Virus record (IMG/VR): IMGVR_UViG_3300020463_000110
Coordinates: 1-27,448 of that record
From: a virus
Direction: 5' to 3' (one strand)
Length of the DNA: 27,448 nucleotides
This document shows positions 11,779 through 20,402 of this stretch, one piece after another. The position numbers and the translations under genes are program-made. Positions within the stretch are counted from its first letter, which is position 1. Each line of letters opens with the position of its first letter. The notes under the pieces were generated by a model that was not told the DNA's origin, did not search any database, and was given only the letters and a program-made list of their open reading frames with translations.

Positions 11779-12816
11779 ATGCCTAAATATAGATTCCCTC
11801 TCGAAGCACAAGACGATTATAAAGGCCGTGTGTATTTTACACAGATAATTGAAATACCACCAAAGATTAATACTTCGGCTTTTAAAAGAAAAGAGGTTGA
11901 AGGTGGAGGCCCTGCCGGTCAAGGTAGTAGGGTTACTGATGAGTTAAATTTATTATCTATGGCTAAGAACGTTGGAAGCTTATTTACTGGAACATTTACT
12001 CCTGGACAAACATTTAGAGGACAAACAGTAGAATTATATCTTCCTCCAGCACAGACAATACAAGATGGAATAGAGTTTGATAATTCATTTGGTTTTGGTA
12101 TAGGTGGCGAGGCAGCAAGACAAGCATTATCAAGAGGAGAAAGTTCTATATTAGGTGCTTCAGCTTCGGCCCTTCTAGGAACAGGTGGTATCGGTTCAAT
12201 ACTTTCAAATCTACAAGATCCAGCTATTGCAAGAGTTGCTGCAGCAAAAGTTGGCTCTATGATGGGAAACACTGCAGGTGGTGTGGCATCTACAGTTTCA
12301 CAAACTGCACTGAATCCAAATATACGCGCAGTATTTAAATCGGTAAGACCAAGAGAACATTCTTTTAGCTTTAAGTTTTTACCTAGATCAAGAGCAGAAG
12401 CAAAACAAATAGAAAATATTATAAAATGGTTTCGTACTGAGATTTATCCAGAATCAATTGATATAACTACTGGTGGTCAGAGACTACCTATTGGTTATAA
12501 GTTTCCTAATAAGTTTGGTATTGCTTTAAGATATGGAAGAAAAAACGTTGGCGCGCAATTACTTCCTTGCTATCTACGTGGTATGACTACAAACTATAAT
12601 GCTACTGCTATGTCATTCTATCGTGATGGACAATATAGCGAAATAGATCTTACACTCGATATGATAGAATTCAGAACGCTAGACAAAGATGATGTTAGAT
12701 ATGGATGGAATCTATATGGTAAAAATTATAAAGATTTTTGGGAAGAGTTTATAGCTCAGTTGACTAAAGACGAAGCAGAACCATATGTAGCTACACGTAC
12801 CGAAACACGATCTTAG
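11779..12816 (+). CDS. 48: Baseplate tail tube cap gp48
   Basis: 345 residues, close to T4 gp48 (364). It caps the baseplate hub and templates tube growth. Diagnostic pieces are V-E-L-Y-L-P-P-A-Q-T-I, an Ala/Gly/Ser-rich helical middle (about residues 108-175), and N-P-N-I-R-A-V-F-K-S-V-R-P-R-E-H-S-F-S-F. The last leads into a segment with P-R-S-x-x-E-A-K-x-I-x-x-I-I-K-W-F, shared by gp48/gp54-type proteins. GGAAAA lies just upstream of the ATG, and the late promoter 11737-11744 serves it. It heads the plus-strand baseplate operon, followed eight bases later by gp53. Confidence 0.8.
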   Translation: MPKYRFPLEAQDDYKGRVYFTQIIEIPPKINTSAFKRKEVEGGGPAGQGSRVTDELNLLSMAKNVGSLFTGTFTPGQTFRGQTVELYLPPAQTIQDGIEFDNSFGFGIGGEAARQALSRGESSILGASASALLGTGGIGSILSNLQDPAIARVAAAKVGSMMGNTAGGVASTVSQTALNPNIRAVFKSVRPREHSFSFKFLPRSRAEAKQIENIIKWFRTEIYPESIDITTGGQRLPIGYKFPNKFGIALRYGRKNVGAQLLPCYLRGMTTNYNATAMSFYRDGQYSEIDLTLDMIEFRTLDKDDVRYGWNLYGKNYKDFWEEFIAQLTKDEAEPYVATRTETRS

Positions 12817-12824
12817 GAGAAACC

Positions 12825-13559
12825 ATGTCAACATACTTTATAAACTTTCCAGAGGTTCCATACAAGTTTGGTGCAAACTTACCGGCAGTTGCATATCAAA
12901 ATCTAACTGCATACGTTGATGTTATTGATCAGATAAAAGATAATATAGCATTCTACAGAAACTATTATATTCAAGAAGGTGACAGACCAGATCAATTATC
13001 TTTTGAATTATATGGTACTACAGATTATTATTGGATGTTTTATTTACTTAATGATCATATCAAAGAACAAGGTTGGCCTTTAACATATGATGCATTAAGC
13101 ACACTCATAGATAAAGATTTAATACATACTGTTGTTGAAACCAAAGATGTTTTTGCAAATAAAATGAAAGTCGGCCAAACTGTAACTGGATCTTCCTCTG
13201 GTGTATCTGGAACCATTGCACATAGAAACTTAGATTTAGGTCAGTTATACATCAAAGACTTACAGGGCAGTACATTTGGATCTACAGAAGTTTTAACATC
13301 ACAAGTCGGAGAAACAGTAGAATCTATTACTCTTATATCTTCTGCTGCTGAGAAAAACGCAGTAAGATATTATGTGGACGGAGACAATACACATTCCGAC
13401 ATAGATCCACATGCTGATAGACCAAATACTAAAACACCAGTAACACATCTAGATTATTATCTTGCAGAAAATGAAAAACTAAAATCGATAAGAGTTATAA
13501 GACCTGATGCTGTTCGTGATATATTTAGAGAATTTCAGGATAAATTTTTAGATGGCTAA
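12825..13559 (+). CDS. 53: Baseplate wedge subunit gp53
   Basis: 244 residues (T4 gp53 is 196). The N-terminal half carries the family's signature: F-Y-R-N-Y-Y-I-Q-E-G-D-R-P-D-Q-L-S, then L-Y-G-T-T-D-Y-Y-W-M-F-Y-L-L-N-D. This LysM-like domain locks neighbouring wedges together in the baseplate. Residues from about 110 to 165 form an inserted strand-rich segment (G-Q-T-V-T-G-S-S-S-G-V-S-G-T-I) that accounts for the extra length. AGGAGA precedes the ATG. It overlaps the next gene by 8 bases. Confidence 0.85.
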   Translation: MSTYFINFPEVPYKFGANLPAVAYQNLTAYVDVIDQIKDNIAFYRNYYIQEGDRPDQLSFELYGTTDYYWMFYLLNDHIKEQGWPLTYDALSTLIDKDLIHTVVETKDVFANKMKVGQTVTGSSSGVSGTIAHRNLDLGQLYIKDLQGSTFGSTEVLTSQVGETVESITLISSAAEKNAVRYYVDGDNTHSDIDPHADRPNTKTPVTHLDYYLAENEKLKSIRVIRPDAVRDIFREFQDKFLDG

Positions 13560-14976
13560 ATCATATACGCCCTTTGACCCTCATGAATTTGAGATGCGCC
13601 GTGCTGTACTATCTACACAGCGCAATGATCATGTTGTTGACATCACTAATACACTAATAGAACTAGTAATATTTGAACATATTGAGCGGGCATATCTTAC
13701 TGGTAAACTTTCATATATCGATACCGGTAGATCTATAGAGAGTATGGATTTTCAAGGTACTGAATTTTTAGAGGTTGAATTTGCATTACATACAACTCCA
13801 CATAAAGTTACAAAACGATTTGTTGTAAGAGAAGTTGAAAGCATTGTACCTACAACAGATACTACTGATACGGTTACGCTCGGTATAGTAGATTATGATT
13901 CATATTTAAATACACTTATTAACGTAAATAAGATGTACGAAGGTAAACCAAGTCAGATTATCGATAATATTTTAATAGACTCGTTTGACAATAAAAGAGT
14001 AATAAGAGCTGGAGATGCTAGTCAGATTCCATCTTTAATAGATGAATATAATACTGCGTCAAATCCAAATGCAGATGAGTTAAATTCATATAGACAATTG
14101 GCTCAAGAGTTACAATCATCGTTTCGATACATCGTTCCAAATCTCAATCCATTAGAAGCAATTGAAGTAATAAAGAGAAGAACGACTGGATTAACTGGTA
14201 CACCATTTTTCTGCTATGCATCACTGGCTGATAACAATTTAAGATTTTATGATTTATATAGTTTATTGCAAGAACCTCCTATTAATGATGGTGATCCATT
14301 TATTTTTTCTTCACAATTATCACAAAAAGCTCCAACTACTGGTGCAGGACTTGCAAGACAAATAAGTAGAATAAAAAATCCGAAGAATGCTAATACATTA
14401 GCTTTAATTATGAATGGAGATGTAGGTTCTTTCTACGAATATGTAGATACTACACATGGACTAGAATATAGATTTAATTATGATTTAGAAAAAGTTATGT
14501 CTAATCTACTTACAAGTAATTCATATCCTGCAGCTGATACTAGATCTCAATTTAAAAATACACCTATTAGTGAAATGCTCGCTGAAAGAATTACAAGAGT
14601 AGCTACAGGAAATATATATGATGAAGATGTAAAAAATTTACATGAAGATACGAGTACACAAAGACATTCTGCAAAAGCGATATCACAATCAGTAAGAAAT
14701 CTACTTGGTAAAGCTGTCTTAGAAATAGAAGTTCCAGGACTTCATATGATGCCTCAAGGCGGTAACAAAACTTTGGGAAGAATTCTTTCGATTGTATCTG
14801 TTGCAGACACTGAACAATTTGTTGAAGTGTTTGATAGAAAAAGAACTGGTGATTATATGATATATACTGCGCGACATGTATTAACTCCAAACAACCATAC
14901 GGTTGGTTTAAGTCTTGTAAAAATTGCTAACTACAGAGGTAATACTAAACTTAGTGGCAGCGGGAGTGTTTCTTAA
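13552..14976 (+). CDS. Baseplate hub protein, gp27-type
   Basis: 474 residues. The layout matches hub proteins of the T4 gp27 / Mu gp44 fold. An N-terminal beta domain (L-I-E-L-V-I-F-E-H-I-E, then F-L-E-V-E-F-A-L) is followed by a G-K-P-S-Q-I-I-D-N-I-L helix. The pair P-N-L-N-P-L-E-A-I and T-P-F-F-C-Y-A-S then leads to a second beta domain with R-I-L-S-I-V and Q-F-V-E-V-F-D-R. Such trimers sit between the gp5 spike and the tail tube. T4 gp27 is 391 residues; direct identity is low by eye, so the assignment also uses gene order (before the gp5 OB-fold gene). Its stop overlaps the next ATG as TAATG. Confidence 0.65.
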   Translation: MAKSYTPFDPHEFEMRRAVLSTQRNDHVVDITNTLIELVIFEHIERAYLTGKLSYIDTGRSIESMDFQGTEFLEVEFALHTTPHKVTKRFVVREVESIVPTTDTTDTVTLGIVDYDSYLNTLINVNKMYEGKPSQIIDNILIDSFDNKRVIRAGDASQIPSLIDEYNTASNPNADELNSYRQLAQELQSSFRYIVPNLNPLEAIEVIKRRTTGLTGTPFFCYASLADNNLRFYDLYSLLQEPPINDGDPFIFSSQLSQKAPTTGAGLARQISRIKNPKNANTLALIMNGDVGSFYEYVDTTHGLEYRFNYDLEKVMSNLLTSNSYPAADTRSQFKNTPISEMLAERITRVATGNIYDEDVKNLHEDTSTQRHSAKAISQSVRNLLGKAVLEIEVPGLHMMPQGGNKTLGRILSIVSVADTEQFVEVFDRKRTGDYMIYTARHVLTPNNHTVGLSLVKIANYRGNTKLSGSGSVS

Positions 14977-15860
14977 TGTCATATTATGGAGACAAAACTC
15001 GTTGGTTTATTGGTGTAGCAACTAATAACTTAGATCCATTACAACTTGGTCGAGTACAGGTCAGGATATATGGTATACATTCGCGAAGAACTTTAGATAT
15101 TCCGAATTATGCATTACCGTGGGCAACTGTATTACAACCAAATACAGCAGGTGGTACATCAGGAATCGGTATGATGCCACAGATTTTACCAGGCGCTCAA
15201 GTGTTTGGGATGTTTTTAGATGGTAAATCTTCACAGGTACCATGTATATTAGGCGTAATGCCTAAAATAGAACTACCAACAGAGCAGCAATTATCAAAAC
15301 AACAAGATAAAGCAATACAATATGAAATTGGTTATGACGCCGGTCAAATCGATCCACGGTTAGCTCAAGCTGCAGGATTAACTAATATTAATAATATTAC
15401 AGGTGAGTTAGTAGGAACAGAAAGAGTAGAACAAGCTTTTAACTTTTTTACATCAAGGGGTTTTACAGCAAAGCAATCAGCTGGTATAGTTGGAAATCTT
15501 ATTGTTGAATCTGGATCATCCGATCTTCCAGAACACGGACCAAGAGGAGATGGAGGACAAGCTGCGGGTATTGCTCAATGGCATCCTGGACGTAGAAAAA
15601 TTTTTGAACGAGTATATGGTAAACCGTGGTGGGATAGCACGTTCACAGATCAGCTAAATTTTATTGTTTGGGAACTAAGTAATTGTGATAGTGAATCAGG
15701 ATGTTTAAATAGAAACGCAGGTCGAGATTTAAAACAGACTAATAGTGTTGCGATCGCAGCAAGCATCTTTGATGAACAATATGAAAGAAGTTCAGGCGAA
15801 GCACGACAAGATAGAATAACATACGCGTATAATGTATATAACAAATTTGGTTTAAAATAA
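14976..15860 (+). CDS. 5: gp5-type hub OB-fold protein with tail lysozyme domain
   Basis: 294 residues. Residues about 8-100 are the gp5/VgrG-type OB domain (W-F-I-G-V-A, L-G-R-V-Q-V-R-I-Y-G, A-L-P-W-A-T-V-L, G-A-Q-V-F-G-M-F-L-D-G). Residues about 145-290 match the Phage_lysozyme2 (phage tail lysozyme) family: A-F-N-F-F-T-S-R-G-F-T-A-K-Q-S-A-G-I-V-G-N-L, then E-S-G with likely catalytic Glu178, then G-I-A-Q-W-H. It would sit under the tail tube and cut peptidoglycan during DNA entry. T4 gp5 joins OB, a different lysozyme, and a beta-helix in one 575-residue chain. Here the beta-helix is in a separate gene. Coupled by TAATG at both ends. Confidence 0.8.
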   Translation: MSYYGDKTRWFIGVATNNLDPLQLGRVQVRIYGIHSRRTLDIPNYALPWATVLQPNTAGGTSGIGMMPQILPGAQVFGMFLDGKSSQVPCILGVMPKIELPTEQQLSKQQDKAIQYEIGYDAGQIDPRLAQAAGLTNINNITGELVGTERVEQAFNFFTSRGFTAKQSAGIVGNLIVESGSSDLPEHGPRGDGGQAAGIAQWHPGRRKIFERVYGKPWWDSTFTDQLNFIVWELSNCDSESGCLNRNAGRDLKQTNSVAIAASIFDEQYERSSGEARQDRITYAYNVYNKFGLK

Positions 15861-17686
15861 TGGCTAGCTTTACTCGATATCAATCTACGCTCTCAGCATA
15901 TAATCAACGGTTAGGTACTGCAGATTTTAGTAATACGGCACCTACAGTAGAGGGTGAATATAATTCTAAATATACATCAGGTTTAGGAACAGATGTAGGA
16001 CAAAAATTAAATGGTTTTCAATCTGTTACAAAAACAGAAAACTATTCTGGTCAATTTAAAAATATATTACTGGGACTGGCACTTGTTAAACTCACTGAAG
16101 AAGTTGCAGGTGAAAGTTTAACAGAAGTATTTGATGATGCCTTTGAAGGAATAGGATCTGGCAATGCTAATGTTAATAATACATTAACAGCTGCAGCAGC
16201 TCTTACTCTTTTAACTGGATCTAGTCCTGCTGCAGGATTTTTAAAATCATATTATGGCGGTAGTTCGGGTCTTGCTGTCGGTAATCTTTTATCAAAGGCA
16301 ACCGGTAAAGATGTAACTTCATTAGTATCAGCTATACAAGGTGTCCATTCAGCAGGAAATGCAGATCAATTTGTGGCTGCTGGATTATCTCGATCTTTAG
16401 GTGCAGTACTTGCTCCAGTTATCTCTAGTTTTAATTCTAAAGTAGATACAGAAATAGGAACTGCAATTGCTCCGGTTCTACAAGCAGTAATGGATATTAG
16501 TGCAGGACCGATAGGAATACTTATTGATGAATTAACAGGTAATAAACTAAAAACACTTCAAAATCAAAATATCGTAAGCTTATTATCTCAAGGGAAATAC
16601 GCAGAAGCAATACTATTAACTTCAAATAATTCTAGTAGTCCTTACAATCTTATTGAAGAAACTTTACTTGGCATTGATACTAAAGTTTCAACTAGGATTA
16701 CATATACCGGCTCTAATCAAGTTTCGCCATTTGACATTGGTCAAAATGATAATAAGTGGGAAGGAGCTGAAACTAAAACATGGAAAGATCCGGATGCTCA
16801 GACTTATAGTAATATAGGCACAGCAGGAATAGGTGCTAGAAGCGGTATACAAACTGGTGACACAGGTATAAAAGTAACATCTCAGTCTGAAGCAGATAGT
16901 GTTATGCTAAATGAAGCTTCAACTGAAGCAGAGAAAGAAGCTGCACGTGCATATTATGCAAGCGGAATTAAAACAGACACGACCGTAAGTACCACATTAA
17001 TTGTGACATCTGAATCTCAAGCTTTTAGTATTTTGCAGAATCCACTTTCAAAACCGGATGAAAGAGCAGCTGCTCAGGCATATTTTGGTGCCGTGGCACC
17101 CGCTAGTGATAGTGTGTATAAGTTTACACGTGTAAATGGTCTAGAAGAATTAGAAGCTGAATTTAGATCTGCGACACGTGATATAACAGAGGTTGTAGTT
17201 CATTGGTCTGCACACTTTTTAAATCAGGATATTGGAGCAGAAGAGATTCATGGCCAACATAAAACCGACGGCTTTGACGGTATCGGATATCATTATGTAA
17301 TAAGAAAAGATGGTACTATTGAAAGAGGTCGGCCAATCAATAAGGAAGGAGCGCATGCAAAAGCAAACGGTCACAATGTATATAGTATTGGCATAGCATT
17401 CGTTGGCGGATACACAATTAATTCTAGTCGCAGCCGAGCTCGTCCTCCATCTGGTGTAGAGTCTTTTACTGAGCCTCAAATGAAAGCGCTTAGAATGTTT
17501 TTCAATGCCTTTTATAAAGTATGGCCTGGTGGACAAGCATGGGGTCATAGTGATACTGATAAAAATAAAATAGATCCTGGTTTTTCTGTTCCTGAATTTG
17601 TAAGATCTAAGTTTGGTAAAGAAAATGTGTCAGCGTCTGGTACAGATAAACCACTCTCTCCAGAACAGATAGCAGGAGGCTCGTAA
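15860..17686 (+). CDS. Tail-associated N-acetylmuramoyl-L-alanine amidase
   Basis: 608 residues. The first 330 are low-complexity, Ala/Gly/Ser-rich and helical, possibly structural. Two degenerate repeats of about 40 residues follow (about 338-377 and 381-420; shared pattern (V/I)-T-S-(Q/E)-S and E-(R/K)-x-A-A-(R/Q)-A-Y). The C-terminal domain (about 440-585) is an Amidase_2 / PGRP-type fold: V-V-H-W-S with His448, G-I-G-Y-H-Y-V-I-R-K-D-G, G-H-S-D with His563, and K-I-D-P-G with Asp572. Together these form the zinc site expected for cutting the bond between MurNAc and L-Ala. Its place between the gp5 lysozyme and the spike gene implies a tail-borne hydrolase rather than a free endolysin. Confidence 0.8.
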   Translation: MASFTRYQSTLSAYNQRLGTADFSNTAPTVEGEYNSKYTSGLGTDVGQKLNGFQSVTKTENYSGQFKNILLGLALVKLTEEVAGESLTEVFDDAFEGIGSGNANVNNTLTAAAALTLLTGSSPAAGFLKSYYGGSSGLAVGNLLSKATGKDVTSLVSAIQGVHSAGNADQFVAAGLSRSLGAVLAPVISSFNSKVDTEIGTAIAPVLQAVMDISAGPIGILIDELTGNKLKTLQNQNIVSLLSQGKYAEAILLTSNNSSSPYNLIEETLLGIDTKVSTRITYTGSNQVSPFDIGQNDNKWEGAETKTWKDPDAQTYSNIGTAGIGARSGIQTGDTGIKVTSQSEADSVMLNEASTEAEKEAARAYYASGIKTDTTVSTTLIVTSESQAFSILQNPLSKPDERAAAQAYFGAVAPASDSVYKFTRVNGLEELEAEFRSATRDITEVVVHWSAHFLNQDIGAEEIHGQHKTDGFDGIGYHYVIRKDGTIERGRPINKEGAHAKANGHNVYSIGIAFVGGYTINSSRSRARPPSGVESFTEPQMKALRMFFNAFYKVWPGGQAWGHSDTDKNKIDPGFSVPEFVRSKFGKENVSASGTDKPLSPEQIAGGS

Positions 17687-19278
17687 TGACGACTGAAAAT
17701 GATGACGTACTAGATCGACAAAAGAGATTTGGTAATAGAATATATGATGAAGGTGTTTATCCTAGTGGCTATCAAGATCCGTCTGGGGTGTATCCGCGTA
17801 CTCAATATTACTATGAATCTTCGATTAACAAAGCTTCTCGTGGATTGATAAGAAATGATTTATCAACTAATGGTGGTATACCTACATTACAAAAAAGAAA
17901 TATTCTAAATGAATATGTAAAAAATCCAAGATATGCAGCTAGTAATGCAGATCCTGTAGGAATAACCAGCGAGGGTGTTCCCACTGGTGCAATCTCCGGA
18001 GAGACAGTATTTAATTATATTCCACCACAAGAAGAAGAAAAAAGACGATATTCTACATATCCAAAAAATCAAGTGATAGAAACGCCAGGTGGTCACGTAA
18101 TAGAATTAGATGATACTATTACAAACGAACGTATTCTTGTTAGACATCAGTCAGGAGCAGGAATAGAAATAAAACCTGATGGCTCAGTGTTTGTTAGCAG
18201 TACATCAGATGTATTAATCAGTGCAGGTAATGATCAGCATGTAGTTGTTGAAGGTAATGCACATATGACATATCAAGGTGATTTAAACGTTGATGTAGCC
18301 GGTGATTATAATCTTAGTGTCGGAGGCAATAAACTACAAATTGTGACTGGTGATCATATCTCAGAGATAGATGGAGCGCGCAAGAGTAACATTGCACTTC
18401 AGGATAACTTAACCGTCAAAGGCCACCAGTATAATACAGTTGTAGAATCAAAAACAGATCTAACTCTTGGTGGTTATACACATGCGGTCAAAGGTAACTT
18501 TGAGCAAGCAGTTGAAGGCGAGATGAAACTCCATGCATCAGGAGCTCAACGAATCACGTCACAAGTTAGACAGAATCTAACCTCACCTGATACAAATATT
18601 TTTGGAAATAAGTTGACGGTTATTGGCGAGGAAGGAACAATTGGCAGTGAAGAAACAATTATGTATGCTCATAACATTTACGCTGGTCATACAATTTTTG
18701 TTGGTGATGGTGCAAACGGATCAGGTACAGTTAATGTCCATACAATAAGGGCATCAGATATTGTTGCTTCAAATAGTATGACTGCTCCCACATTTCACGG
18801 AGATTTAGACGGAACGGCTACAACTTCAACTATTACACAATCTCAAGGATATAGTGAAAACACTCAAGGATCTGCAGGACCAATCACTAACAATCCTAGT
18901 AATGCATTACCAGATGATACAACTTCTACTTGTTTACCTAATACAGCCTTTGCAGAGATATATGTAGCGTCTGAATACGGTATACAAGATGTAAAAGTAG
19001 ATCCAGAAAATGAATTAAAAAAATTAATTAATCAAACTACTTTGTCTGGTGGAGTAAGCGATAGACCATTGACAACTAGTGAAATAAGATCTAAACTAAG
19101 AGATGAAAATAATAAAAATAATGAAGACTTTACAGGAAAACAGGTGGCAGAAAATAAATTAAATCCAGAATCTTTAGGAGCTAAATCTGTCCCTGCAGAA
19201 ACAGGTAGAACTGCTAGTAATGATCCAACCGTAGTAGAAAATATTACTGTCATTGGTCCTAATGGAGCATACGCATGA
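17686..19278 (+). CDS. Baseplate central spike beta-helix protein (gp5 C-terminal / VgrG-type)
   Basis: 530 residues. After a Tyr-rich N-terminus, residues about 125-150 (N-Q-V-I-E-T-P-G-G-H-V-I-E-L-D-D-T) match the start of VgrG and gp5 needles. A long run of short strand repeats follows to about residue 300 (for example I-E-I-K-P-D-G-S-V-F-V, L-N-V-D-V-A-G-D-Y-N-L-S-V-G-G), the pattern of an intertwined beta-helix spike that pierces the outer membrane. The C-terminal 100 residues contain P-L-T-T-S-E-I-R-S-K-L-R-D, a domain I recall at the end of marine-phage spikes. It complements the short gp5 gene, which lacks this part. Start overlaps the amidase stop (TAATG). Confidence 0.75.
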   Translation: MTTENDDVLDRQKRFGNRIYDEGVYPSGYQDPSGVYPRTQYYYESSINKASRGLIRNDLSTNGGIPTLQKRNILNEYVKNPRYAASNADPVGITSEGVPTGAISGETVFNYIPPQEEEKRRYSTYPKNQVIETPGGHVIELDDTITNERILVRHQSGAGIEIKPDGSVFVSSTSDVLISAGNDQHVVVEGNAHMTYQGDLNVDVAGDYNLSVGGNKLQIVTGDHISEIDGARKSNIALQDNLTVKGHQYNTVVESKTDLTLGGYTHAVKGNFEQAVEGEMKLHASGAQRITSQVRQNLTSPDTNIFGNKLTVIGEEGTIGSEETIMYAHNIYAGHTIFVGDGANGSGTVNVHTIRASDIVASNSMTAPTFHGDLDGTATTSTITQSQGYSENTQGSAGPITNNPSNALPDDTTSTCLPNTAFAEIYVASEYGIQDVKVDPENELKKLINQTTLSGGVSDRPLTTSEIRSKLRDENNKNNEDFTGKQVAENKLNPESLGAKSVPAETGRTASNDPTVVENITVIGPNGAYA

Positions 19279-19919
19279 GTGATTTTAATTTTTATAATCC
19301 ATATTACAAACCAAATCCTGGTATTAAAAAGATTGTACCAGATCCTTTGTATAACCCAAATAATGCTCCGTTTATATCATCTGGTACAAAGCTAGCTCGA
19401 GGTGTATCAATAGGAAAGTTTTTAGGTGGTGTAGGTGAGAAAACAAATATGAATCATATTACTGATGATGCTGAAAGATTACAGATTGCACGTCAGTTTT
19501 ATTTACAAGCCATGGCAATGAATACAGTCAATACTGATTTAGGTCAATTTCATCAAAGACGATTAATTGTAGTAGAAGGTCTATATAAAAAAGGCCCGGA
19601 AGAAAAACTAGTTACTGGCGGTCTTAATGATTTAGCGACAAAAGGACGTGTAGTTGTGTATCAATTAATAAATCGTGCTGGTATACCTGATCATGCTGCA
19701 ATGTTTGACTTAGCTGTCTATTGGAAAGATAGTTTATTATATGAGAAAATTATATTAGATTATGACAGATATAATCCTGATAAATCTCTAGAATGCCATG
19801 TTATATTACAAATGCCAGAAGTTGATTCTACATATAAAGGAAACTTTACTAAAGAATTAGAAACAAGATTTAATGGATCATTACAAACTACTGGGGAACT
19901 TATAGAAATCCTCGCTTAA
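19275..19919 (+). CDS. Baseplate-region protein, possible degenerate M15-type peptidase fold
   Basis: 214 residues, overlapping the spike gene's stop as ATGA. I do not recognise a named family. The stretch from about residue 60 to 195 has the order of features seen in small D,D-peptidases of the M15 type: a helix, then I-V-V-E-G-L-Y, then a G-x2-x-D-L-A-T-K-G-R loop, then L-L-Y-E-K-I-I-L-D-Y and a final E-C-H-V-I-L. In active enzymes these places hold S-G-Y-R, H-x3-G-x-A-x-D, D-Q-L-I and W-x-H-V. Here only the last His appears kept, so it would be inactive. The likeness is by eye only and may be chance. Context suggests a structural baseplate part. Confidence 0.5.
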   Translation: MSDFNFYNPYYKPNPGIKKIVPDPLYNPNNAPFISSGTKLARGVSIGKFLGGVGEKTNMNHITDDAERLQIARQFYLQAMAMNTVNTDLGQFHQRRLIVVEGLYKKGPEEKLVTGGLNDLATKGRVVVYQLINRAGIPDHAAMFDLAVYWKDSLLYEKIILDYDRYNPDKSLECHVILQMPEVDSTYKGNFTKELETRFNGSLQTTGELIEILA

Positions 19920-19923
19920 ACAT

Positions 19924-19931
19924 TATAAATA
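19924..19931 (+). promoter_or_regulatory. T4-type late promoter for gp25
   Basis: Exact TATAAATAG in the 35-base gap before gp25. Predicted +1 near 19937 gives a leader of about 18 bases containing TTGGA before the ATG at 19955. Confidence 0.8.
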
Positions 19932-19954
19932 GTACAAATTATTTGGAATAAATT

Positions 19955-20401
19955 ATGCCAGCAACAAGATCTTTAGCAATAGAAGACGGGAATCTTTCAA
20001 CATCCAGTGTTGTAACTTCTAGATCTAAAAATTATGTAGATATAGATCTTTCTTTTAATGCAAAGACAAACGGAGATATATTTAAGAAAGTTGATGCCGC
20101 TGCTGTAAAGCAAGCGGTAAAAAATATATTAACAACCGGAACAGGAGAAAAACCATTTACTCCTAATTTTGGTGGTGGAATCGGTGATGCTCTTTTTGAA
20201 AACATGGATGATGGTACATCTTTTGAAATAGAACAAGCTATTGTTGCTTCTATTAATAACTATGAACCTCGAGCAATAATAGACAAAATAGATATATCAG
20301 ATAATCCAGATACTAATGCAATAAATGTAACAGTTCGATTCGGTATAGCAAATGTCGGCGAACTTGTTACTGTAACCACATCTTTATCAAGGCTGAGATA
20401 A
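19955..20401 (+). CDS. 25: Baseplate wedge subunit gp25
   Basis: 148 residues (T4 gp25 is 132). It belongs to the GPW/gp25 family of lysozyme-like wedge proteins that nucleate the sheath. The core is visible: A-V-K-Q-A-V-K-N-I-L-T-T-G-T-G-E-K-P-F, then F-G-G-G-I-G-D-A-L-F-E-N, then I-E-Q-A-I, and strands ending in I-N-V-T-V-R-F. It is followed one base later by gp6, the usual order. Own late promoter upstream. Confidence 0.9.
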   Translation: MPATRSLAIEDGNLSTSSVVTSRSKNYVDIDLSFNAKTNGDIFKKVDAAAVKQAVKNILTTGTGEKPFTPNFGGGIGDALFENMDDGTSFEIEQAIVASINNYEPRAIIDKIDISDNPDTNAINVTVRFGIANVGELVTVTTSLSRLR

Positions 20402-20402
20402 C

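Noticed and set aside
11919-12272. 117-codon minus-strand frame inside gp48
   Set aside because: Shadow of the Ala/Gly/Ser-rich part of gp48.
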